Positions 7,660 through 15,600 are shown, counted from the first letter of the stretch. The stretch is DNA of 27,340 nt from an uncultured Clostridia bacterium (GCA_937912025.1 CALDOZ010000005.1:1-27340), one strand, 5' to 3'. Numbers and translations are program-made. The notes: generated by a model not told the origin, from the letters alone.

Positions 7660-8954
7660 TTTACTATCCTTACGTTATTACCGCCCGTAAGCGCGTCGAA
7701 AAAACTTTGACCGCTACCATCGGTAATAATTATTTTTTTATTTAATTTTTCTTTTAATTCTTTAAGCGTAACGTCGTCTAAAAAAACGTCCTCATCTGTC
7801 TTTAAACATAAACACGGTAATATAACGCTATCAAACTCGCCTTTAAAATTATTTACCGCGCGTATTATATCGTTACCCGTCAAAAGCCCTACGCAGTTAA
7901 CGGTATCGCCAAAAAATTCGTTTTTAACGGGAAGTACGTTTACCGTTATACCTTGACAGTATTTTTTTACTAAACTTGCCTGTTCTTTAATAAACTCGCC
8001 TGCCGACTCGCCCGTAACGATTAAAAACTTACCGCTCTTGTTTTTCTTTTTGAGCGACTTTTTAAGTTCCATTTTAAACTTAGCGGTCATTCCAACGCCG
8101 TTTCCCACTTGAGAAAACTCGCCGTAATAATTTTTATCTGGAATAGGTTTTTGCGCTTTAAAATAAAACTCATCGCCCACTTGAACGAAAGGCTCGTTAA
8201 ACTCGGCGTTTAAAATATTTACCCACTCAATTACGCATTCCGCATAACCTTTGGTTATGTCTTTAATTTCAAATAGCCCGTCGCGATACTTAGTTATTCC
8301 GCACGGAACGACTGCAACTGATTGAAGATACGGACGTAATTTATGTAGTTCGCGAATAGAATATTCAAGTTCTTTTCCGTCGTTAACACCAGGAACGACA
8401 ACTATTTGAGTGTCAATTTTAATACCGCCGTCAGTCAATTTTTTAAGTTTATCAAAAATATCGCCAGCAAAACGGTTACCGAGCATTTCTTTGCGAAGTT
8501 CACCGTTCATAGTTTGAACTGAAACGTATAAAGGGCTTAATTTTAATCTAATTATACGCTCTATTTGCTTATCCGTAACGTTAGTTAAAGTTACGAAATT
8601 ACCACATAAAAAACTTTGGCGATAGTCATCATCTTTAACGTATAACGACGGACGCATACCCTTTGGCATTTGGTCTACGAAACAAAAAATACATTTGTTA
8701 CGGCACGTTTTTACGTCTAAATTATCACTTTCAAAAACTAAATTTAAACTTTGAACGTCTTCTTTATCAACAGAAATGGTAAATTCTTTTCCACCCCTAT
8801 TTATGGTAACGGTAAAATTACAAAAAGTATCGTAATAATCATAGTCTAAAACGTCTTCAACTTCATACCCGTCAAAAGCGATAATTTGGTCGCCTGGTAA
8901 TATATTAGCGTTGTAAAAATATCCGCTTTTTTTAACTTCTTTTACCGTCAACAT
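7656..8954 (-). CDS. DUF512 / PDZ-containing radical-SAM-like Fe-S protein
   Basis: This 432-residue protein has an N-terminal PDZ-like module (NILPGDQIIAFDGYEVEDV, about 17-35). A cysteine cluster CRNKCIFC follows, with Cys84, Cys88 and Cys91 spaced CxxxCxxC as in radical-SAM enzymes. The DUF512 C-terminus includes GEFSQVGNGVGM and a late TGGN. The family is widespread in Clostridia beside der; its reaction is not known to me. I chose the ATG at 8954 because PDZ homology begins there and the promoter's predicted start falls on it. An in-frame ATG at 9005 would add 17 residues unlike the family, and another at 8969 sits next to the -10 box. The stop overlaps der by 4 bases (ATGA). Confidence 0.88.
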   Translation of the reverse strand: MLTVKEVKKSGYFYNANILPGDQIIAFDGYEVEDVLDYDYYDTFCNFTVTINRGGKEFTISVDKEDVQSLNLVFESDNLDVKTCRNKCIFCFVDQMPKGMRPSLYVKDDDYRQSFLCGNFVTLTNVTDKQIERIIRLKLSPLYVSVQTMNGELRKEMLGNRFAGDIFDKLKKLTDGGIKIDTQIVVVPGVNDGKELEYSIRELHKLRPYLQSVAVVPCGITKYRDGLFEIKDITKGYAECVIEWVNILNAEFNEPFVQVGDEFYFKAQKPIPDKNYYGEFSQVGNGVGMTAKFKMELKKSLKKKNKSGKFLIVTGESAGEFIKEQASLVKKYCQGITVNVLPVKNEFFGDTVNCVGLLTGNDIIRAVNNFKGEFDSVILPCLCLKTDEDVFLDDVTLKELKEKLNKKIIITDGSGQSFFDALTGGNNVRIVK

Positions 8955-8960
8955 ATAGTT

Positions 8961-8989
8961 ATTATACATTTTTATACTTAATTTGTAAA
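8961..8989 (-). promoter_or_regulatory. Strong vegetative promoter of the DUF512-der-plsY operon
   Basis: On the minus strand TTTACA (8984-8989) and TATAAT (8961-8966) are separated by exactly 17 bases. Counting seven positions from the end of the -10 box puts the start at about 8954, the A of the chosen ATG, so the mRNA would be leaderless or nearly so. No ribosome binding site precedes that ATG. Confidence 0.7.
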
Positions 8990-9043
8990 GTAAAAGCAAC
9001 TTCATTATTTTACTTTCACTTACTTTTAACCATAAAATATAAA

Positions 9044-9071
9044 TACGCCGTTATTTTTTAATAACAGCGTA
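9044..9071 (-). terminator. Terminator of the HdeD-like gene
   Basis: TACGCCGTTATT (9044-9055) and AATAACAGCGTA (9060-9071) form a 12-bp stem with a 4-base loop. It is fully paired on minus-strand RNA (one G-U) and mismatched on the plus strand, which fixes the strand. It starts 9 bases after the stop codon and is followed by TTTATATTTTATGG. It separates this gene from the DUF512 operon promoter. Confidence 0.65.
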
Positions 9072-9079
9072 CCTAATTT

Positions 9080-9964
9080 TTATTTTTTAGTTTCAGAAGT
9101 AGTAGGTTTATCGTCCTTTTTAACGTCGTCTTTCTTTTCTACTTTTTTAGGTTTTTCGTCCTTTTTAACGTCGTCTTTCTTTTCTGCTTTTTTAGGCTTT
9201 TCATCTTTTTTAACTACGTCTTTTTTCTCTTCCTTTTTAGGTTTTTCGTCTTTTTTAACGTCGTCTTTTTTCTCTTCCTTTTTTACGTTATCAGAAGTTG
9301 TAGTATTATCTGATTTTTCATCAACCTTTTCAGTTTGTGATTTTTCCGCTTTAGTTTTTACTTGCTTTATTGGTTTTTTCATAAACCCTAAAACAAATAG
9401 CGTAAGACCTATTACGAATAATATTCCAACAACAAGCCATAAAATATGTACGTTTTTAATAAATCCACCAACGATAAACGCTACCCCAATAGAAATGAAA
9501 ATTACCGAAACAACAAGCCACCATACCGGATATTTTGCTTCCGTACCGTTTTTAAAATAGTACGCGCGGAAAACTTCAATAGTACCTCTAAGCCATAACG
9601 CTAAACCTATAATAGTACCTGCTGAATTTTCCATACTAAAAACGCCGAATTGAGCAAGAATTCCACACACGGCGATAATTGTTAAAACTGCCGTTTCAAT
9701 AATAACTAAAACTTTAACAACTTGATTGCCCTCGCCGTTAATAATTTTTCTTACAAGGAAAAACCCAACGTATGATAAAATTAAAAGTGAAATTACAAAC
9801 TGTAAAATGGTATGTCCCCAGTTAGCGAAAAATATATCGCTTGAAACGTCACGCCAAAACGGAGCAAGTATTACGCCCGTTATCATAAACAAAACGCCTA
9901 TAACTATGTACGCCCAAAACCATTTAGTTTTTTGCGTATTGATTAATTTTGATAATTTTGCCAT
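9080..9964 (-). CDS. HdeD/DUF308-like six-helix membrane protein with Lys-rich repeat tail
   Basis: This 294-residue protein starts with a short basic stretch and has six predicted membrane helices, beginning near residues 16, 48, 80, 112, 144 and 174. The even spacing and helix count resemble HdeD-like (DUF308) proteins. From about residue 195 it becomes a cytoplasmic or surface tail that is extremely rich in Lys, Asp and Glu. The end (236-280) is three copies of a 15-residue unit built on VKKDEKPKKxEKKDD. No catalytic motif is visible. HdeD is linked to acid stress in enteric bacteria, but that role should not be assumed here. GAGG at proper spacing precedes the ATG. It is followed by a terminator, so it seems monocistronic. 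Confidence 0.75.
   Translation of the reverse strand: MAKLSKLINTQKTKWFWAYIVIGVLFMITGVILAPFWRDVSSDIFFANWGHTILQFVISLLILSYVGFFLVRKIINGEGNQVVKVLVIIETAVLTIIAVCGILAQFGVFSMENSAGTIIGLALWLRGTIEVFRAYYFKNGTEAKYPVWWLVVSVIFISIGVAFIVGGFIKNVHILWLVVGILFVIGLTLFVLGFMKKPIKQVKTKAEKSQTEKVDEKSDNTTTSDNVKKEEKKDDVKKDEKPKKEEKKDVVKKDEKPKKAEKKDDVKKDEKPKKVEKKDDVKKDDKPTTSETKK
9125..9259 (-). repeat. Three tandem 45-bp in-frame repeats (coding)
   Basis: The three consecutive 45-base units each encode VKKDEKPKKxEKKDD or a close variant, with x = Glu, Ala or Val. Degenerate flanking copies extend the low-complexity region to about 9083-9286. The unit length is a multiple of three, so copy number can change without breaking the frame. 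Confidence 0.85.
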
Positions 9965-10004
9965 AAATACCTCGTTAAAAATAAAATATATTTAGTTTTT
10001 TTAT

Positions 10005-10033
10005 AGTTTAACACCGCTAAAAATATTTGTCAA
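10005..10033 (-). promoter_or_regulatory. Probable promoter of the HdeD-like gene
   Basis: On the minus strand a perfect TTGACA (10028-10033) lies 17 bases upstream of TAAACT (10005-10010), a 4 of 6 match to the -10 box. The -35 box lies just past the stop codon of the upstream AraC-type gene, so the membrane-protein gene can be transcribed on its own. Confidence 0.5.
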
Positions 10034-10050
10034 TACAATTATTTGTATTG
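10031..10050. repeat. Perfect 8-bp inverted repeat over the AraC-type stop codon
   Basis: CAATACAA (10031-10038) and TTGTATTG (10043-10050) are perfect inverted arms around TTAT. The repeat covers the regulator's stop codon and touches the -35 box of the next gene. It could be a weak terminator or an operator; there is no good U-run. Confidence 0.5.
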
Positions 10051-10893
10051 CTTTGCATATTCACGCGGAGAAACGCCAACGCGCTTAGTAAACATTTTAG
10101 TAAAATTGAATTGGTCGTTATACCCACACATAACTGCCGTTGCACTAACCTTATAACCGCGCTTTAAAAGTTCTTTCGCTCTATCTAACCGCGTTTTAAT
10201 AATGTATTCTTGAACGGAAATTCCCGTTAGTTTTTTAAACATTCTGCCAACGTAACGCCTATCAAACCCAACCGATGAAGCAATTCCGTCAACGGTAATA
10301 TCGGTCATATACTGCGTGTCAATGTAATTTACTATTTGCATTGCTACGTCTTCAATTTGATTTTTAGAACTAAAAATTTGAGAAAATATTTTAAATATAA
10401 TAGAAGTTATTTCTTCTTGATACACGGCGGTATTGCCAAGCACCATATCTTTAACTTCACTAAATAACCCGTCACTAAGTTTTACAACGGGACGCTCTAA
10501 ATAGTCAAGTTCTTTTGCTAAACTTCCGTTAAATGCAATCCAAACGTAACTCCACGGCGCTAAGTTATCTGCGGTGTACGTTGTAATTTCGTCGGGAGAA
10601 ATAATAAACGCTTCGCCCTTACCAACTTTATATTTTTTGCCTTTTTTAACAAAAACGCCCTTGCCTTCAGTAACGTAATGAATTAGATAACTACTACGAG
10701 CAAATGGACCAAAACTGTGATTGGGTAAACAATTTTCATACCCTATAAATAGTGGAATAATATCGTTATATTTAACGTTTAAATTGCTCTTTCTAACGTT
10801 AACAAATTTTGTTAAATGCCTTGACTTAACGCTTTCAAACGCCAATAATTCATCGTAATTTATTTTATTATTTTTGCTGTTTTTAGTATTCAT
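10039..10893 (-). CDS. AraC-family transcriptional regulator with N-terminal cupin-like sensor
   Basis: This is a 284-residue protein. Residues of about 45-130 look like the AraC-type cupin sensor, including SYLIHYVTEGKGVFVKKGKKY and GEAFIISPDEITTY. The last 100 residues carry two helix-turn-helix motifs: the first around TVDGIASSVGFDRRYVGRMFKK, the second ending GYNDQFNFTKMFTKRVGVSPREY. Such proteins usually activate nearby sugar-use genes on binding a small molecule. No catabolic operon is adjacent, so the target is unknown; the downstream HdeD-like gene is the nearest candidate. No clear ribosome binding site precedes the ATG. It lies 23 bases after recF on the same strand and could be cotranscribed with it, which is an odd pairing. 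Confidence 0.9.
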   Translation of the reverse strand: MNTKNSKNNKINYDELLAFESVKSRHLTKFVNVRKSNLNVKYNDIIPLFIGYENCLPNHSFGPFARSSYLIHYVTEGKGVFVKKGKKYKVGKGEAFIISPDEITTYTADNLAPWSYVWIAFNGSLAKELDYLERPVVKLSDGLFSEVKDMVLGNTAVYQEEITSIIFKIFSQIFSSKNQIEDVAMQIVNYIDTQYMTDITVDGIASSVGFDRRYVGRMFKKLTGISVQEYIIKTRLDRAKELLKRGYKVSATAVMCGYNDQFNFTKMFTKRVGVSPREYAKQYK

Positions 10894-10916
10894 AAATTTT
10901 CAAAAATGTTTAATAA

Positions 10917-12008
10917 TCAAACTATAGCCCCGTTTTCTATGTTGAAAATCTTAACGTTGCCATCATAGCTAATCATCTCGCTATCAAGTTCGGTACAAGT
11001 AATTATAACTTGCATATCTTTAATAATTTTCATTAAATTAGCCCTACGCGTTTTGTCAAGTTCGCTAAACGCATCGTCTAAAATGAGTACGGGATATTCT
11101 TTAAACTTATCTTTAAACACTTCTAGTTCAGCAAGTTTAAGCGATAGTGATGCCGTTCTTTGTTGACCTTGTGAGCCGTAAGTTCTAACGTCAACACCGT
11201 TGATTTTAATTTTTAAATCGTCCCTATGCGGACCAACACCCGTATAACCTAAAACAATATCTTTTTCAAGTCTTTCAAGAAGTGACGCTTTAAGCGATGC
11301 GCTAACGCTTTCACCGTCAACGCTTTTAAAGGAAATTTCGGGAATTATTTCTAATTTTTCTTTCTCGCCCGTTATTAAGTAGTGTATTTTTTGCGCGTAA
11401 GGCGTAAGATTTTTAATAAACTCGTTACGCTCGTTAATAATAATTTCCGCCCATTTACTAAGTTCAACGTCCCAAAACGGCAAAGTGTCGTAAATAACGT
11501 CACGGTCAGGACTTTTAAGCAAATCGTTGCGCTGGTTTAAAATTTTACGGTATTTTTGAAGGGCAAAAAAGTAATTTCTACTCATTTGAGAAATTGCTAT
11601 ATCCATAAACCTGCGTCTATCTTCGGGACTTTCTTGAATTAGTTTTAATTCGCCGGGATTAAAAAATACTGAATTGACGTTGCCCATAAGGTCGCCTATC
11701 TTATTTAGCGGAGCGCCGTTTACTTTTACCGTTTTACCCTTTTCGTCAAAGATAATTTCAACGTTAACTTTGCCGTAACGAGAAAAAGCAACGCCTTCTA
11801 TTTTACACTTTTGCTCGCCGTATTTTATTACTTGTTTATCACGAGTTGCCCTTGGAGAATACCCCGTACACAAATAAAAAATAGCCTCGGCGCAATTAGT
11901 TTTACCTTGCGCGTTAGAGCCCGTTAAAATATTTATTCCGCTACTAAAAATAAACTCTGATTTATGATAGTTGCGAAAATTTTCAAGAATTAATTTTTCA
12001 ATTATCAT
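10917..12008 (-). CDS. recF: DNA repair and replication-fork protein RecF
   Basis: RecF is an ABC-type ATPase that helps load RecA at gapped DNA with RecO and RecR. The protein has 363 residues. It opens with the family start IIEKLILENFRNYHKSEF, has the Walker A box GSNAQGKT (30-37), FFNPGELKLIQESPEDRRRFMD near 115, the signature YGSQGQQRT and the Walker B LILDDAFSELD. It is transcribed away from dnaA. In most Bacillota the order is dnaA-dnaN-recF in one direction, so the divergent placement without dnaN is a rearrangement. AAAGG lies a few bases before the ATG. recR is also in this window, about 8 kb to the right. Confidence 0.96.
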   Translation of the reverse strand: MIIEKLILENFRNYHKSEFIFSSGINILTGSNAQGKTNCAEAIFYLCTGYSPRATRDKQVIKYGEQKCKIEGVAFSRYGKVNVEIIFDEKGKTVKVNGAPLNKIGDLMGNVNSVFFNPGELKLIQESPEDRRRFMDIAISQMSRNYFFALQKYRKILNQRNDLLKSPDRDVIYDTLPFWDVELSKWAEIIINERNEFIKNLTPYAQKIHYLITGEKEKLEIIPEISFKSVDGESVSASLKASLLERLEKDIVLGYTGVGPHRDDLKIKINGVDVRTYGSQGQQRTASLSLKLAELEVFKDKFKEYPVLILDDAFSELDKTRRANLMKIIKDMQVIITCTELDSEMISYDGNVKIFNIENGAIV

Positions 12009-12035
12009 TTTTACCTTTTTACGTCGCCTAATTTC

Positions 12036-12064
12036 TTGATTTTTTTTAACGTTTATTGTATAAT
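12036..12064 (+). promoter_or_regulatory. Promoter of dnaA
   Basis: TTGATT (12036-12041) and a perfect TATAAT (12059-12064) are separated by 17 bases. The predicted start is near 12071, leaving a leader of about 119 bases before ATG at 12190. No strong structure or known riboswitch is visible in that AT-rich leader. Confidence 0.7.
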
Positions 12065-12068
12065 AAAC
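12051..12068. repeat. Inverted repeat centred on the dnaA -10 box
   Basis: GTTTATT (12051-12057) and AATAAAC (12062-12068) are perfect 7-bp arms around GTAT. The repeat covers the -10 hexamer and part of the recF-dnaA divergent region, so it could be an operator. It could also be chance in AT-rich DNA. Confidence 0.4.
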
Positions 12069-12189
12069 AAACCCGACTTGTTCTACTACGATATTTTAGC
12101 ACAAATTTAAGATAAAATCAAGGCGAAGTTAACTAAAACAGTTTAATTTACTCAATTAAAATTTTAATTTTGCCTTAACGGAGAAATTT

Positions 12190-13542
12190 ATGGAAAGTTA
12201 CGAAATTATTTGGAATAGCGCCCTTCCTCAAATTCAAGTTAAAGTGGCTACGATACATTATTCTACTTTTATCGAACCGTTAAAGCCTATTGATTTAATA
12301 GGCTCTAAACTCGTGCTTTTCACAACGTCGGATATTCACGCAAGCGCTATTAAAACTAAACCCGCTATGCTTGAAAAAATTATTGACGTGCTTAAAAGTC
12401 AAGGCTCGGGCGTTGACGACGTAGAAATTTTCGTAGGCTCTAAAATTGACGAATATCACGCCAAAAAACATACCATTGTTTCAAAAACTAATTTTGAAAC
12501 AACGCCTATTGACCCGCGTTATACTTTCGATAGTTTTGTCGTTGGTAACTCTAACCGCTATTTATACGCCGCTGCTAAGGCGGTAGCAGAAGAACCAAGC
12601 AACAGTTATAACCCGTTATTTATTTACGGTGCGTCAGGTCTTGGTAAAACACATATTATGCACGCTATTGCTAACTATATTAAGCAAAATATGCCAACCA
12701 AAAACGTTTTGTACGCATCGTGCGAGAAATTCACTAACGAACTTATCGCCTCTATAAAATCTGGTAAAGCGTACTCTCAAGAAGGCGGTGAAACTTTTAG
12801 AAACCGTTATAGACACGTTGACGTTCTTATTATTGACGACGTTCAATTCCTTGCTAAAAAGGAAACTACTCAAGAAGAATTTTTCCACACCTTTAATGAA
12901 CTTTACGGCGCAAATAAGCAAATTATATTATCCGCTGACTGCGACCCTAACGAAATTCAACTTTTAGACGAGCGTTTGCGTACCCGTTTTGACGGTGGTC
13001 TTAAAGCGCAAGTTCTTCCACCTGATATTGAAACGAAAATTGCAATCGTTCTTAAAAAAGCGGAAGAAAAGAAATATATTTTAAACCTTGAAGTTGCTAC
13101 GTTTATTGCAGAGCATTCCGACGAAAACGTAAGAAGTTTAGAAGGTATGCTCAATAAAGTTATTTTCGCGTCTAAACTCCGTGAAGTTCCTATCACGTTA
13201 GAACTTACTATGGACGCGCTTAAAGAAAGCGTTGGAAACGACAATAAAGAAAGCATAACTACTACTTTAATAGTTGATACGGTATGTTCTTTCTATAACG
13301 TGTCAAAGAGCGACGTTTTATCTAAAAAACGTAATAAAGAAGTTGCCGAAGCGCGCCAAATTTGCGCTTATTTAATGACAGAACTTATGTCTATTCCACT
13401 CGTTACCGTTGGTCAAGCGATTGGCGGACGCGACCATGCAACCGTAATTCACGCTCGTGAAAAAATTGCTGAACTTATACACGTTAGCGACAGAACTGCT
13501 CGCGAAGTAAACGATATTAAAAATTTAATTTTGAAAAAATAA
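12190..13542 (+). CDS. dnaA: Chromosomal replication initiator DnaA
   Basis: DnaA binds and opens the replication origin and acts as a transcription factor. The 450 residues show all four domains: an N-terminal interaction domain (1-85), a short linker, the AAA+ core with Walker A GASGLGKT (147-154) and Walker B LIIDDVQF (213-220), and the C-terminal DNA-binding domain with the signature GGRDHATVIHA (412-422). The core starts with the typical YTFDSFVVGNSNR. A GGAG site sits before the ATG. mnmG follows 5 bases after the stop, so the two are probably cotranscribed. dnaN is absent, and I saw no clear DnaA-box cluster on either side. Confidence 0.98.
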   Translation: MESYEIIWNSALPQIQVKVATIHYSTFIEPLKPIDLIGSKLVLFTTSDIHASAIKTKPAMLEKIIDVLKSQGSGVDDVEIFVGSKIDEYHAKKHTIVSKTNFETTPIDPRYTFDSFVVGNSNRYLYAAAKAVAEEPSNSYNPLFIYGASGLGKTHIMHAIANYIKQNMPTKNVLYASCEKFTNELIASIKSGKAYSQEGGETFRNRYRHVDVLIIDDVQFLAKKETTQEEFFHTFNELYGANKQIILSADCDPNEIQLLDERLRTRFDGGLKAQVLPPDIETKIAIVLKKAEEKKYILNLEVATFIAEHSDENVRSLEGMLNKVIFASKLREVPITLELTMDALKESVGNDNKESITTTLIVDTVCSFYNVSKSDVLSKKRNKEVAEARQICAYLMTELMSIPLVTVGQAIGGRDHATVIHAREKIAELIHVSDRTAREVNDIKNLILKK

Positions 13543-13547
13543 ACTAT

Positions 13548-15425
13548 ATGGAAAATTACACTTTAGAAGGTAATTTTGACGCCGTTGTTATAGGCGCAGG
13601 TCACGCCGGTTGCGAAGCCGCGCTCGCCTTAGCCCGTACGGGACAAAATACCGCCCTACTTACAATAAATCTTGATAATATTGCGTATATGGCTTGCAAT
13701 CCGTCTATCGGTGGAACTGCAAAAGGTCATATTGTTCGTGAAATTGACGCACTCGGCGGTCAAATGGGTATAAATATAGATAAAACTACCCTTCAAATTA
13801 AAATGCTTAACCGTGGTAAAGGCGCTGCGGTACAATCACTTAGAGCGCAAGCGGATAAGCATCTTTATCACGAAGAAATGAAAAAAACGCTTGAAAATAC
13901 GCCTAATTTAAGGCTACTTCAATGCGAAGCAACTGATATTTTAACTGAAAACGGCAAAGTTACGGGCGTAGTTACAAACTATAACTCCCTTCTTACTTGT
14001 AACGCCGTAGTTATTGCTACGGGCGTTTATTTAAATAGCGATATTGTTTCGGGTAGTTATAGAAAATTTAGCGGTCCTTCGGGCTTTCAAAACGCAACCG
14101 AACTTACAAACGCTCTTATTAAACTCGGCTTTAAAATTAGACGCTTTAAGACGGGAACTCCAGCAAGACTTGATAAGCGCACTATTGATTTTTCAGCGTT
14201 TACAAAGCAAGATGGGGAAACGGACGTTTATCCGTTCTCGTATATGACTGAAAAACTGCCTGAAAATCAAATTCCTTGTTACCTTGGTTACACTAACCAA
14301 ACTACGCACGATATAATTTTAAAAAACTTAGACCGTTCGCCACTTTATAACGGATTTATTACTACGACAGGTCCGAGATATTGCCCTTCTATTGAAACTA
14401 AAATAGTTAGGTTTTCAGATAAAGAACGCCATCAAATTTTCTTAGAGCCAGAAGGTCTTAATACTAACGAAATTTACGTTCAAGGCATGTCAAGTTCTAT
14501 GCCTATCGACGTTCAACGCGATATGTACCGCTCCATTAAAGGTTTTGAAAACTGTAATATTATGCGTTACGCTTACGCTATCGAGTATGATTGTATTGAC
14601 AGTCTTGACCTAAAACCTACCCTTGAATTTAAAAAAGTTAGCGGTATTTTTACAGCAGGTCAAATTAACGGAACGAGCGGTTATGAAGAAGCGGGCGCGC
14701 AAGGCTTAATTGCTGGTCTTAACGCATCGCTTTATCTTCAAAATAAAGAGCAAATTATATTAAAACGTGACGAAGCGTATACGGGCGTATTGATTGACGA
14801 CCTTGTTACTAAAGGCACTAACGAGCCTTACCGTATGATGACTTCACGCGCGGAATATAGACTAATTCTCCGTCAAGACAATACCGACGCAAGACTTACT
14901 CCACTTGGTAGAAAGGTTGGGCTTGTTAAAGACGATAGATGGCAAGTTTATTTAAACCGTCAAGAATTATATAAAAAAGCGCACGAAGAACTAAACGTCT
15001 TAGTACCGTACAAAGAATGTAAAGAGTTCGTTGAAGAAAATAGCGTTGGTGGTTTATACGGAAGTTTAACGTATAAAGATATGATAAAGCGCGGTATAAA
15101 ACTTACTAAAATACGCGATAAATTCAATGCTTTTACCTATCTTCCTAACGACCTTTTAGAAACGATTGAAACGGACATTAGATACGAAGGCTATATTAAA
15201 AAAGAATTAGAACAAATTGAAAAGGCTAACAAATTAAGAACGAAAACTCTGCCTAACGACGTTGACTATATGTCTATTGAAGGCTTACGCGTTGAGGCAA
15301 GAGAAAAACTTAATGAAGTTAAACCTTTAAACTTAGACCAAGCGGGACGTATTTCGGGAGTAAACCCAGCAGATATTGCCGTGCTTATGGTATGGCTTAA
15401 AAGTGAAAATGAAAAACGAAAATAA
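13548..15425 (+). CDS. mnmG: tRNA uridine-5-carboxymethylaminomethyl modification enzyme MnmG
   Basis: MnmG (GidA), with MnmE, modifies the wobble uridine of certain tRNAs using FAD. The 625 residues contain the FAD-binding GAGHAGCEAA (16-25), the family stretches ACNPSIGGTAKGH (about 49-61) and GTSGYEEAGAQGLIAG (near 374-389), MTSRAEYRL, and a C-terminal domain with YEGYIKKELEQIEK and ARISG-like GRISGVNPADI. In many Bacillota mnmG sits near the origin with mnmE, rsmG and parAB; here it directly follows dnaA and those partners are absent. No obvious ribosome binding site lies in the 5-base gap, so it may depend on coupling to dnaA. Confidence 0.97.
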   Translation: MENYTLEGNFDAVVIGAGHAGCEAALALARTGQNTALLTINLDNIAYMACNPSIGGTAKGHIVREIDALGGQMGINIDKTTLQIKMLNRGKGAAVQSLRAQADKHLYHEEMKKTLENTPNLRLLQCEATDILTENGKVTGVVTNYNSLLTCNAVVIATGVYLNSDIVSGSYRKFSGPSGFQNATELTNALIKLGFKIRRFKTGTPARLDKRTIDFSAFTKQDGETDVYPFSYMTEKLPENQIPCYLGYTNQTTHDIILKNLDRSPLYNGFITTTGPRYCPSIETKIVRFSDKERHQIFLEPEGLNTNEIYVQGMSSSMPIDVQRDMYRSIKGFENCNIMRYAYAIEYDCIDSLDLKPTLEFKKVSGIFTAGQINGTSGYEEAGAQGLIAGLNASLYLQNKEQIILKRDEAYTGVLIDDLVTKGTNEPYRMMTSRAEYRLILRQDNTDARLTPLGRKVGLVKDDRWQVYLNRQELYKKAHEELNVLVPYKECKEFVEENSVGGLYGSLTYKDMIKRGIKLTKIRDKFNAFTYLPNDLLETIETDIRYEGYIKKELEQIEKANKLRTKTLPNDVDYMSIEGLRVEAREKLNEVKPLNLDQAGRISGVNPADIAVLMVWLKSENEKRK

Positions 15426-15591
15426 CATTATTAAAAACGAAAATCAAAACAATACGGCAGTTAATAAAACTCAAACTGACAAAACTGCCCAAATTAAAAA
15501 GAAAAATCAAAAAGCGCAACTTGAACGTTTTAAATCGCAATATTTTGATTATTACGACGATATTAAAATTAGCGACCGTCAAGATTGGTAA
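15409..15591 (+). CDS. Possible 60-residue Lys/Asn/Gln-rich small protein
   Basis: The ORF begins at an ATG inside the last codons of mnmG, overlapping it by 17 bases, and ends 9 bases before the next gene. The first 40 residues are a charged, low-complexity stretch rich in Lys, Asn and Gln. The last 20 (RFKSQYFDYYDDIKISDRQDW) look more like a folded or binding segment with several aromatics. There is no cysteine, signal peptide or membrane segment. The ribosome binding site is poor (AAGTGAA). Its position filling the gap between two genes supports it. I do not recognise a family, and it may instead be untranslated spacer. Confidence 0.5.
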   Translation: MKNENNIIKNENQNNTAVNKTQTDKTAQIKKKNQKAQLERFKSQYFDYYDDIKISDRQDW

Positions 15592-15600
15592 GGAGAAATT

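Noticed and set aside
9083..9286. CRISPR-like or mobile repeat
   Set aside because: The 45-base units are contiguous, in frame and encode a Lys-rich tail; there are no spacers.
12009..12189. Origin of replication between recF and dnaA
   Set aside because: The gap is AT-rich, but I found no TTATCCACA-type box; the best matches were about 6 of 9. Scattered 7 of 9 matches elsewhere (16358-16366 and near 27310-27325) are isolated. A rough look at third-codon G versus C in four genes gave no consistent strand signal.
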